A stretch of 7,599 nt of DNA from NCBI GenBank assembly GCA_903916165.1, contig CAIWVR010000470.1, forward strand, positions 1 to 7,599. The letters are read 5' to 3'. Below the pieces are notes generated by a model. The model was not told the origin of the DNA, ran no database searches, and saw only the letters and a list, made by a program, of their open reading frames with translations. The DNA is from an uncultured Hyphomicrobiales bacterium (GTDB lineage Bacteria; Pseudomonadota; Alphaproteobacteria; Rhizobiales; Beijerinckiaceae). This document shows positions 1 through 5,543 of the stretch, one piece after another (position 1 is the first letter of the stretch; every line of letters begins with the position of its first letter). Made by a program: the position numbers and the translations under genes.

Positions 1-66
1 AACCCGCGCGTTTGCTACGGTGAGAAATTTACATAAGGCGAACAGTGTCGATATTTGTCGTTGGTT

Positions 67-109
67 GGAGTTTTGTCGGAGTTTTAATCTTCCACAAACT
101 CCGACAAAA
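67..109. repeat. Perfect 14-bp inverted repeat plus 11-bp tandem unit at the 3' end of the hypothetical gene
   Basis: Positions 71-84 (TTTTGTCGGAGTTT) are the exact reverse complement of 96-109, separated by 11 bases. The octamer GGAGTTTT also occurs at 67-74 and 78-85, in an 11-bp spacing, and TTTGTCG recurs at 54-60 and 72-78. The inverted repeat straddles the stop codon (84-86) of the leftward gene, so its right arm is coding. In RNA it would form a strong stem, but no T-run follows on either strand. It may be a transcript 3' structure or a protein-binding site rather than a classical intrinsic terminator. Confidence 0.6.
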
Positions 110-857
110 CAGCGTTCCGGGCCTTGCGGATGGTGTCACGCGAAACACGGTACTGGGCGGACAGGGCATCTTCCGTAAGTGACACCAATTCGTGGATTTT
201 CATTTTCCCCGACTTTGCTTCCTCGAACATGGCGGCTTTAACCCGAAGAAACTTCTCGGGGGTAGGCCCACGCTGTCGACTAGGAATTTTTTGCGGTTGA
301 AGTAAACCCGCGGGTACAGCAGGAGCTGGAACGGGGGGCGGGGGCGAGCTGAGAAGATTGGACTGCGGCCTGCGCCAAAATTCGGGTGACGTATGCCCGC
401 AATCAGCTATCCACTGAGCGAACGAAGGCTCAAACAAGAAGATGCCGCCAGTCACTAATGGTGAGATAAGATCGAAACAGCTGTCTCTCCAATGTTCGGC
501 AATCGCCCGATAGGCCGCCTTACATTCCTCATCGGCCCAAGCCTCTGGGTCGCTACTCGGTATTGGCAAAACTGGGAAAAGGAGTACTTCAAGACCACCG
601 TCGGGCAGCTCCCATGAAGTTTGGGGGGGCTCTGCCCCCTTCACCCAGAACGGTATTTCGGCTTGGCCATTCTTAAAAAGTGCCCTCAAGAGTTTTAGGC
701 GCGTCGGGCCGCCCGTCGCCTCCAATTCGCCCCTCCACCATGCCGCAACAAGCTCATTGAGTAGTTCATCTAAGGAACGCGCAGGTTGGATTTCGCGCGA
801 CCAGTCGTCGGCAATTTGGAATAGCGTAAGCGATTTATCAGGCGATCTACGCAACAT
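84..857 (-). CDS. Hypothetical protein with a C-terminal helix-turn-helix-like segment, island cargo
   Basis: The start at 857 is chosen because a strong Shine-Dalgarno GGAGG lies six bases upstream. A longer in-frame start at 884 has only a weak AAGG. The product would be about 257 residues. I do not recognise a family. The N-terminal two thirds is acidic and tryptophan-rich, with hydrophobic stretches such as LEVLLFPVLPIP but no convincing membrane span. A proline-rich linker (PPPPVPAPAVPAG) near residue 180 separates it from a basic C-terminal part. The last 40 or so residues (ALSAQYRVSRDTIRKARN) read like the turn and recognition helix of a DNA-binding HTH, which is an inference from pattern only. 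It lies 62 bases downstream of the recombinase gene in the same orientation, so it may share its transcript. A role in DNA binding for the element is possible but unproven. Confidence 0.75.
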   Translation of the reverse strand: MLRRSPDKSLTLFQIADDWSREIQPARSLDELLNELVAAWWRGELEATGGPTRLKLLRALFKNGQAEIPFWVKGAEPPQTSWELPDGGLEVLLFPVLPIPSSDPEAWADEECKAAYRAIAEHWRDSCFDLISPLVTGGIFLFEPSFAQWIADCGHTSPEFWRRPQSNLLSSPPPPVPAPAVPAGLLQPQKIPSRQRGPTPEKFLRVKAAMFEEAKSGKMKIHELVSLTEDALSAQYRVSRDTIRKARNAVLSEFVED

Positions 858-919
858 GTTCCCCTCCCCCATTTCGGGTAGCATGCCTTTTGATGGCTAA
901 ACCAACAGAAGCATCGACC

Positions 920-2185
920 CTAGTTTTGCAATTTTACTTCCGGACTACTCTCCGCCTCGCCCATCAAAAGGGCGGTCTTGTTTGTGACGACGTCAGCCGC
1001 CGCCAATAGAACCGCATCGGCAGAATGAACGTAGCGGGACGTCATTGTCCGGCCCTTGTGACCAACCATCGCGGCTATAGTGGGCTCAGAATACCCCATG
1101 TCAGACGCGAGGGACGAAAAGCTATGGCGGAAGACGTGAGGTGTCACGTCGTCGGGCAAAGGGCCCAGCTTCGCTATACGGTCCCACATCTTCCGGAAGC
1201 CTGTCATCGGGCCGGTGCCCCGGGTCGCACGAAACACCAACCCATCCGTGGACGGTACCCGCCGCAGGATGTCGCAGACCGCTCCGGAGAGCGGGCGCAT
1301 AGAGTGCCCAGTTTTGGTGTCCGGCAACGTTGCTGTCTGACGAGCAATATCGATCTGCGACCAAAGCAGGCCGAGAACTTCCCCGGAACGCCACCCCGTC
1401 ATAACGAGGAAACGGGTCGCCTCGATGGCGTAGGGCCAATGATCCGCGGCCTCGGCCTCTCTTAACGCCTTGCCGAGCATACGATACTCGTCGTCGCTCA
1501 ATCGACGCTTCTTCATCCCGTCTGCGAAACGGATGACGCCATGAACGGGATTATCCGGCCGCATGCCCGTGCGCACGGCGTAGGAGACTATGGCACCCAA
1601 AAGCCCGACAGTCCGGCTTGCTGTCCCCTTGCCCCCTCGAACATGGGCCAATCCACGCTTCTTGGCCGTCTTCGTTCGGCCTGCGGTCTTTCCTTCGGCC
1701 ACCGCGTGCAGGAAGGTCTCTATATCGCCGCGAGACACCGCTGGCACCGACAGCCGCCCCAGCAATGGGATAATGTGGCGCTGAATGCGCCCCTTATCTG
1801 TCAACAGGGTACTTGGCTTCTTGGACGCCTTCCGGCGTGTGAGCAATCGCCCAGCCTCGGCATCCGTGAAGTATTGACCGCACAGCTCTGCCACAGTCGT
1901 GGCCGTCCGCTTGGCGGTCTTGTCAGACGACGGGTCAACGCCCCGTACAACCTCGCCTAGCAGGCGGCGGGCTTCCTCCCTCGCCATTTCAGGTGTCCAC
2001 GGCGCACCATGCCGCCCAATCGTGTGCCAACGCTGCCGACCCTCTGTCGTCCGGAACTTAAGGACATAGGCAATTGCGGGGCCCTTTTGGCGTCGGGCAC
2101 CGAAAGACGGGACAGCCGCATCCCAAATTGTTTCGCCGGGGCCAAGCGCCCTGACTTCCTTAAGACCAATTCTCTTGCCGCTCAT
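920..2185 (-). CDS. int: Tyrosine recombinase (phage/island integrase)
   Basis: A site-specific recombinase of about 421 residues, the usual length of tRNA-targeting island integrases. The N-terminal region, with FGARRQKGPAIAYVLKFR and IGRHGAPWTPEMAREEARR, resembles the arm-binding DUF4102-like domain. A SAM-like core-binding domain follows (about residues 95-205). The catalytic domain shows every expected residue: Arg in TGWRSGE (266), Lys in TKTGH (291), His and Arg in HVFRH (350 and 353), His in GHKG (376) and the nucleophile Tyr in SRYVH (385). The enzyme should cut and rejoin the att core in the tRNA-Arg gene. The ATG at 2185 is preferred; the longer TTG start at 2209 would sit inside the upstream repeats. 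A weak GGTG precedes the ATG. It ends 62 bases before the hypothetical gene. The open reading frame is intact, so the element may still be mobile. Confidence 0.95.
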   Translation of the reverse strand: MSGKRIGLKEVRALGPGETIWDAAVPSFGARRQKGPAIAYVLKFRTTEGRQRWHTIGRHGAPWTPEMAREEARRLLGEVVRGVDPSSDKTAKRTATTVAELCGQYFTDAEAGRLLTRRKASKKPSTLLTDKGRIQRHIIPLLGRLSVPAVSRGDIETFLHAVAEGKTAGRTKTAKKRGLAHVRGGKGTASRTVGLLGAIVSYAVRTGMRPDNPVHGVIRFADGMKKRRLSDDEYRMLGKALREAEAADHWPYAIEATRFLVMTGWRSGEVLGLLWSQIDIARQTATLPDTKTGHSMRPLSGAVCDILRRVPSTDGLVFRATRGTGPMTGFRKMWDRIAKLGPLPDDVTPHVFRHSFSSLASDMGYSEPTIAAMVGHKGRTMTSRYVHSADAVLLAAADVVTNKTALLMGEAESSPEVKLQN

Positions 2186-2195
2186 GAAGCACCAG

Positions 2196-2232
2196 TGGTA
2201 GCTATGCAAATCAAGCTACCACATAGCTACCA
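2196..2232. repeat. TGGTAGCT/AGCTACCA repeat cluster upstream of the integrase gene
   Basis: TGGTAGCTATG at 2196-2206 is the exact reverse complement of 2222-2232. A third copy of the 8-base core AGCTACCA lies at 2214-2221 in direct orientation with 2225-2232, spaced 11 bases, about one helical turn. The cluster lies 10-50 bases upstream of the integrase start. Such clustering is typical of arm-type integrase sites or of an operator for integrase autoregulation; which applies here is an inference. Confidence 0.6.
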
Positions 2233-2253
2233 AGTTTACGCATGCCTCGTCAA
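2224..2253 (-). promoter_or_regulatory. Possible integrase promoter overlapping the repeats
   Basis: On the minus strand TTGACG (2248-2253) is a 5 of 6 match to the -35 consensus. At a spacing of 17-18 bases the -10 position falls on GTAGCT or TAGCTA, a poor match that lies inside the AGCTACCA repeats. A protein bound to the repeats would cover this -10 region. The -35 is reasonable and the -10 is weak, so the call is tentative. Confidence 0.3.
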
Positions 2254-2345
2254 ACCCTCGCAAAGCCTTTCAAATCAAATCGTATAAATTTCAATGAGAT
2301 AGAGACAGAATGCAAAGCCCCGCAGCCCCAAACAACCCCCCGGAA

Positions 2346-2395
2346 CTGCCCTCCGAAGGCAAAGGTCCCCCGTTCGAATCGGGGCGGGTGCGCCA
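2346..2395 (+). other. att site: displaced 3' fragment of tRNA-Arg(CCG)
   Basis: The stretch reads as the 3' two thirds of a tRNA. There is an anticodon arm (2346-2362) with loop CTCCGAA giving anticodon CCG, and a short variable region. A perfect T arm follows: CCCCG at 2368-2372, loop TTCGAAT, CGGGG at 2380-2384. It ends with acceptor strand CGGGTGC (2385-2391), discriminator G and encoded CCA. No D arm or 5' acceptor strand (expected near GCACCCG) precedes it, so this is not a working tRNA gene. The outer anticodon-stem pair is C2346-A2362, a mismatch. That suggests the tRNA-derived identity begins at 2347 and that the bases to its left belong to the element. Confidence 0.8.
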
Positions 2396-2663
2396 GTCTT
2401 TTCAATGAGTTAGATGATTTTGTCGCTCCCCCTTCAGCGCCAGCTAACCGATAGCGACCAGCATTTTCTTAGCCTCTGGCCCCAGAGGTCTTCGTGCATG
2501 AGGGGCAAGATCAGATCTGGAACAGGTTGGTCATGTCTTTGCACGTGGTGTAGCTAGCTGGCTGGCGGTGGTCATCGGCGGCGGCCTCAGTCAAGCTGGG
2601 TTGTGGGTACAACCACAATCAAGGCCCCTCCGATGACCGATCAGATGATGATCCTGCGCGCCC
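2396..2663. other. Gene-free stretch between att site and ABC operon
   Basis: No reading frame here is convincing on either strand. The stretch holds a 7-bp inverted repeat CCTCTGG/CCAGAGG (2473-2479 and 2482-2488) and the larger nested structure at 2570-2638. It is presumably host DNA adjoining the insertion and could include worn remains of a former gene or IS end; I could not identify either. Confidence 0.5.
2570..2638. repeat. Nested inverted repeats able to form a long hairpin
   Basis: Three nested complementary pairs share one centre: GGTCATCGG (2570-2578) with CCGATGACC (2630-2638), GGCCT (2583-2587) with AGGCC (2622-2626), and TTGTGG (2601-2606) with CCACAA (2613-2618). The inner part has an alternative pairing, GGTTGT (2599-2604) with ACAACC (2609-2614). 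The structure starts 26 bases beyond the stop codon of the ABC ATPase gene, so it may shape the 3' end of that transcript. It has no T-run. An IS-end remnant or a small structured RNA is also possible. Confidence 0.45.
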
Positions 2664-3440
2664 TCAATCGGCAATCGCGAGTTCCGACCAGATGGTCTGG
2701 ACCAGCGCACCGAAGCGCGGATCGCCGCGCAGGCTGCGCGGGTCGCGCGGCCGCTCGAAGACGACGTCATGGCTGGCCACGATGCAGCCGGGTCGCGCGC
2801 TCATCACGATGACGCGGTCGGCCAGCGCCACGGCTTCCTCAATGTCGTGGGTAACGAAGACAATGGCGCGGCGGCGCGCCTCCCAGATGCGCAGGAGTTC
2901 GCGGCCCATGATGATCTTGGTCTGGTAATCGAGCGCGCCGAAGGGCTCGTCCATCAGATAAATATCGGGCTCGAAAGCCAGCAGCCGGGCGAGCGACACG
3001 CGCTGCCGCATGCCCCCCGACAGGGCAGCCGGATAATGGTTTTCATAGCCCTGCAGGCGCACCAGTGCGATCAGCGACGCGATGCGCGCGGCGTGCTGGT
3101 CTTTGGGCAGGCCGGAGAGTTCGCAGCCGACCGAGATGTTGCTGGTGACATTGGCCCAGGGCAGCAGCGTGTCGCGCTGGAACATGAAGCCGATCTTGGG
3201 CTCCCGTCCGCCTTCGGCACGCGCCACGGCGACCGTGCCCGACTGCGCGGCCTGCAGGCCTGCAACCACCTTGAGCAAGGTCGACTTGCCACACCCGCTG
3301 GGGCCGACAATCGCGACGAATTCGCCCTCGGCCACCTCCAGCGACAGATCGCCGATGGCTGGCACCTCTTCGTTGAAGACAACGGTCAGATGCGCGATGG
3401 AGAGCTTGGCCGGCTTGTACAGCATGTCGGACCCAGTCAT
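2664..3440 (-). CDS. ABC transporter ATP-binding protein, nitrate/sulfonate/taurine type
   Basis: A cytoplasmic ATPase of about 258 residues that powers an importer. In order: Walker A GPSGCGKST (about residues 46-54), Q-loop in FMFQRD, signature LSGGMRQR (about 140-147), Walker B DIYLMDEP (about 159-166), D-loop GALD and H-loop FVTHD. All key residues are present. The FQRDTLLPW stretch and the length, without an extra C-terminal domain, are typical of the SsuB/TauB/NrtD group. The ATG at 3440 is chosen because it overlaps the permease stop as ATGA with GGTGG just upstream, which implies translational coupling; a GTG at 3449 would add three residues. The substrate cannot be read from the ATPase. 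Confidence 0.93.
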   Translation of the reverse strand: MTGSDMLYKPAKLSIAHLTVVFNEEVPAIGDLSLEVAEGEFVAIVGPSGCGKSTLLKVVAGLQAAQSGTVAVARAEGGREPKIGFMFQRDTLLPWANVTSNISVGCELSGLPKDQHAARIASLIALVRLQGYENHYPAALSGGMRQRVSLARLLAFEPDIYLMDEPFGALDYQTKIIMGRELLRIWEARRRAIVFVTHDIEEAVALADRVIVMSARPGCIVASHDVVFERPRDPRSLRGDPRFGALVQTIWSELAIAD

Positions 3441-4243
3441 GCGCGCCACCGTGTCAGTCGATCGGAAACCAGCGCCACAATATTGTTGGCGACCATTGCG
3501 ATGGCGATGAGGATGACGATGCCAGTGAAGACACCCGTCGTGTCGAGTTGGCCCGCCGAGCGCTCGATATACCAGCCCAGACCGCGGCTGGACCCGATCA
3601 GCTCACCCACCAGGGCACCGATCAGGGCCAGGCCGACGCTGATGCGGAACGAGGCCATGATCCACGTCAGCACCGCCGGCAGCAGGACACGGCGCACGAT
3701 GTAGCGGTTGCTCGCTCCCATGGTGCGCATGAGATCGATGGGATCACGATCAAGGGCGCGCACGCCCTCCAGCACGTTCAGCACGAAGACGAAGACCACC
3801 ATGGAAAAGGACATCATCACCTTGGCGGGAAGGCCGATGCCGAACCAGAGAATGAACAGCGGGGCCAGCGCAACGCGCGGCAGGCTGTAGAGACCCATGA
3901 ACAGGGGCTCGGTGATCCGCGCGGCCCGCGTGTAGCGCGCCAGCAAGAGCCCGAGCGCCACGCCCACGACCGACCCGAGCGCGAGGCCCAGCCCGGCTTC
4001 CGTGAGCGTCGCCGACATGTGCCAGGTCAGATCGCCACGTTGGGCAAGATAGACCAGACGCTCGGCGATCAGGCTTGGCCGGCTCGACCAGAATGGATCG
4101 AAGACATAGGCACCCAGCACCTCCCAGACGAGCAAGGTCATGCCCAGAAACAAGGTCTGGTGGAAGAACAGGCTATGAAGGAAGCGGCCGACCGACGAAC
4201 GGCGCGATGCCACCCGTCGGGGAGCCGTGATGGCGTCGAGCAT
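3437..4243 (-). CDS. ABC transporter permease, nitrate/sulfonate/taurine type
   Basis: An inner-membrane permease of 268 residues with about six hydrophobic segments (roughly residues 28-48, 83-102, 115-138, 142-159, 186-213 and 236-260). The cytoplasmic EAA loop that docks onto the ATPase is clear at about residues 160-190 (EGVRALDRDPIDLMRTMGAS, then NRYIVRRVLLP). WEVLGAYVFDPFWSSRPSLI near the N-terminus is typical of the SsuC/TauC family. The gene lies between a broken binding-protein remnant upstream and the ATPase downstream, with a 4-base overlap with the latter. GGAG lies about ten bases before the start codon. The gene is intact. Without a local binding protein the importer would need one encoded elsewhere, or it may be idle. 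Confidence 0.93.
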   Translation of the reverse strand: MLDAITAPRRVASRRSSVGRFLHSLFFHQTLFLGMTLLVWEVLGAYVFDPFWSSRPSLIAERLVYLAQRGDLTWHMSATLTEAGLGLALGSVVGVALGLLLARYTRAARITEPLFMGLYSLPRVALAPLFILWFGIGLPAKVMMSFSMVVFVFVLNVLEGVRALDRDPIDLMRTMGASNRYIVRRVLLPAVLTWIMASFRISVGLALIGALVGELIGSSRGLGWYIERSAGQLDTTGVFTGIVILIAIAMVANNIVALVSDRLTRWRA

Positions 4244-4266
4244 GAGTTACAAACTCCGGTGGGATG

Positions 4267-4587
4267 TCACGGTTTGGGACGCAGTGCGGAGGCGCAGACC
4301 GGCGCGCAGGACGCCGACACCAGAGCCTGATCCCGGACCTTGCGCATGCGCTGTATCAGGGCATAGCCCTTCGGGTCCATGCGGCCGTCGACCGGGAAAA
4401 ATGGGGTGCCTCCTCGGCGAGCGCCAGTTCTGGCCTGGACTTGAGCGCAGGGTACATGTCCGCGAAAGCGACGTCCACGGTCGGCCGATGGCTGCGCACC
4501 AGACCCCCGGTATTGACCACGGCCCGCGCGCTGCGCCAGCACGATGGGCAGCGCAAGGAGACAGCGACATGGCCAGTTGTTGCTCAT
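4267..4587 (-). pseudogene. Remnant of the ABC importer's periplasmic substrate-binding protein
   Basis: This is the position where the binding-protein gene of such an operon normally lies, 23 bases before the permease. No intact frame of the expected 320-340 codons exists. The minus strand reads a short start MSNNWPCRCLLALPIVLAQ, weakly like a signal peptide. It then shows protein-like sequence in a second frame (RAVVNTGGLV, then FADMYPALKSRPELALAEEA, about 4529-4407). It returns to the first frame at about 4405 for PFFPVDGRMDPKGYALIQRM and a stop at 4267. The frame change near 4405 lies in a run of C and T. I infer a binding protein that has lost most of its middle and suffered two compensating frameshifts. 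The family call rests mainly on context and on the look of the C-terminal segment. Confidence 0.5.
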
Positions 4588-4830
4588 TCCGGTTCACCCT
4601 CTTTTTCCAGGCGCTCAGCCTTTTGACGCTGACCGCGAAACGACGACGACCCCGAACGCGGGCCCACCTGTGCGCCCGGGCTGTCGCCAGCCCGACGAAC
4701 ATGAGGCAAGAATCTGGCCACGGTGCATACAGGCTTCAATCAATCTCCGCACGGGCACATCACCGCAAGCAGTGCCCGCATGGATTCGTCTCCATTCGAG
4801 AAACCGCTCTCGAACAAGGACTTCTGGAGG
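4588..4830. other. Gene-free stretch between Lrp gene and importer remnant, with two hairpins
   Basis: Two perfect 7-bp stems are visible: CGGGCAC (4752-4758) with GTGCCCG (4772-4778), and TTCGAGA (4795-4801) with TCTCGAA (4808-4814). The second lies 17 bases beyond the stop codon of the leftward Lrp-type gene and could help end its transcript, although no T-run follows. The rest may hold worn 5' sequence of the binding-protein gene, which I cannot read. The reading frames here are arginine-rich shadows. Confidence 0.4.
4795..4814 (-). terminator. Hairpin just downstream of the Lrp-type gene, weak terminator candidate
   Basis: A perfect 7-bp stem with a 6-base loop, 17 bases past the stop codon of the Lrp-type gene on the minus strand. 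It lacks the T-run of a classical intrinsic terminator, so transcription may read through into the importer genes. Confidence 0.3.
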
Positions 4831-5322
4831 TCATATATGCTCGACGCAATTCAAGGGGATCTCCGTCGTCGCCTTGAGTTCTTCAATCGCGAACATGGAT
4901 GTGACATCGGTGAGCTCAATGCGCGCAATCAGCTTTTTATAAAGCGCATCATAGCTCTTCAAGTCAGACACATGGGCCTTCAGCAGATAGTCGATCTGCC
5001 CGCTCATCCGGTAGAAATCGACGATCTCCGGGATGCTGTTGACCACGGAGCCGAATTTTTCCAGCCATCCCGCGCTGTGCTGATTGGTCCGGATGGCGAT
5101 AAAAACCGTGACTCCGACATTCAGCAAATCACGATCGAGAATCGCCACACGCTTGCGGATCGCCCCAGACTGATCGAGCTTCTGGACCCGCCGCCAGGTG
5201 GCCGTCGGCGACAGGCCCACCTTGCCGGCCAATGCCTCGAGCGGTTGCGAGCAATCTGCCTGCAGCTCCCGCAGCACCTTGACGTCGAAGGCATCAAGCT
5301 TCTGATGTTTAACAGCCTTCAC
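4831..5322 (-). CDS. Lrp/AsnC family transcriptional regulator
   Basis: A DNA-binding regulator of 163 residues, the standard length for the family. The N-terminal winged helix-turn-helix is seen from LDAFDVKVLRELQAD (about 9-23) through LEALAGKVGLSPTATWRRVQ (28-47) to GAIRKRVAILD. The C-terminal RAM domain (about 68-150) contains the ligand-binding type segment GQIDYLLKAHVSDLKSYD (108-125). Family members bind amino acids and form dimers and octamers. The start is GTG at 5322, supported by AAGGAG seven bases upstream. It is transcribed away from the cysteine dioxygenase gene, and a good Lrp-type site lies between the two. Control of that gene, probably with autorepression and with cysteine or a related amino acid as ligand, is an inference from this arrangement. 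Confidence 0.93.
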   Translation of the reverse strand: MKAVKHQKLDAFDVKVLRELQADCSQPLEALAGKVGLSPTATWRRVQKLDQSGAIRKRVAILDRDLLNVGVTVFIAIRTNQHSAGWLEKFGSVVNSIPEIVDFYRMSGQIDYLLKAHVSDLKSYDALYKKLIARIELTDVTSMFAIEELKATTEIPLNCVEHI

Positions 5323-5405
5323 AGGCGCTCTCCTTCAGACATCACCTGTTGTCCCCGCTCGCAGATGGACTGGAAGTCTACAAGGGCGTCGACAACTCAT
5401 GTCGC

Positions 5406-5411
5406 ATAATA
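5406..5411 (-). promoter_or_regulatory. -10 element of the Lrp-type gene
   Basis: On the minus strand this reads TATTAT, a 5 of 6 match to the -10 consensus, inside an AT-rich island. The -35 position, 17 bases further, falls in a run of T and is not consensus. The Lrp-type site lies directly between the two, as expected for autorepression. Confidence 0.35.
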
Positions 5412-5413
5412 AA

Positions 5414-5428
5414 CAGAATTTTATTCCA
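5414..5428. promoter_or_regulatory. Lrp-type operator between the regulator and cysteine dioxygenase genes
   Basis: CAGAATTTTATTCCA matches the E. coli Lrp consensus YAGHAWATTWTDCTR at 13 of 15 positions (mismatches at positions 7 and 14). It lies in the shared promoter region of the divergent Lrp-type and cysteine dioxygenase genes. A weaker 11 of 15 match is at 5508-5522, and AATATTC is repeated at 5493-5499 and 5511-5517. These spaced AT-rich sites suit the wrapped, multi-dimer binding of this family. Confidence 0.55.
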
Positions 5429-5460
5429 AAAAAAATGACTTATGAAGAAATTTTCTACCG

Positions 5461-5466
5461 TATACT
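5461..5466 (+). promoter_or_regulatory. -10 element of the cysteine dioxygenase gene
   Basis: TATACT matches the -10 consensus at 5 of 6 positions. No -35 hexamer is found at 16-18 bases upstream, which fits a promoter that needs an activator. The Lrp-type site is centred about 50 bases upstream of the predicted transcription start, a distance at which activators commonly work. A leader of about 70 bases would precede the start codon at 5544. Confidence 0.35.
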
Positions 5467-5543
5467 CCTGTAATGTTCGAAAATTTGCAAAAAATATTCC
5501 GCCAGTTCGCAATATTCTACGAGCGTCACCGGAACAGGATGCG

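Larger units (their letters stand above)
1..2395. mobile_element. Terminal part of a tRNA-Arg-integrated genomic island or prophage
   Basis: The segment holds a tyrosine recombinase gene close to a truncated 3' end of a tRNA-Arg(CCG) gene, the usual layout of one end of an integrative element. The tRNA fragment is on the plus strand and ends at 2395, so the host sequence that originally followed the tRNA lies to the right and the element lies to the left. The intact, reconstituted tRNA gene should be found beyond the left edge of the window. The only cargo visible is one hypothetical protein gene next to the recombinase. No phage structural, conjugation or toxin genes are seen, so whether this is a prophage, an ICE or a small island cannot be decided here. 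Confidence 0.7.

Noticed and set aside
2310..2395. A complete tRNA-Arg gene
   Set aside because: The 3' part is tRNA-like, but no D arm or matching 5' acceptor strand lies upstream; a GATAGAG at 2297-2303 is not in a D-arm context.
2396..2560. Minus-strand reading ARRPLGPEAKKMLVAIG as the end of a lost gene
   Set aside because: It is a short segment bounded by stops, with no recognised family and no neighbouring frame to extend it.
2769..4330. Two long plus-strand frames (2769-3704 and 3548-4330) opposite the ABC genes
   Set aside because: They are antisense to clear ATPase and permease genes, are rich in His, Arg and Gln, and show no motif. Such frames are expected opposite GC-rich genes.
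4227..4942. Plus-strand frames of 216 and 132 codons over the importer remnant and Lrp gene end
   Set aside because: No motif or ribosome site, biased composition, and antisense to the Lrp gene at the right end.
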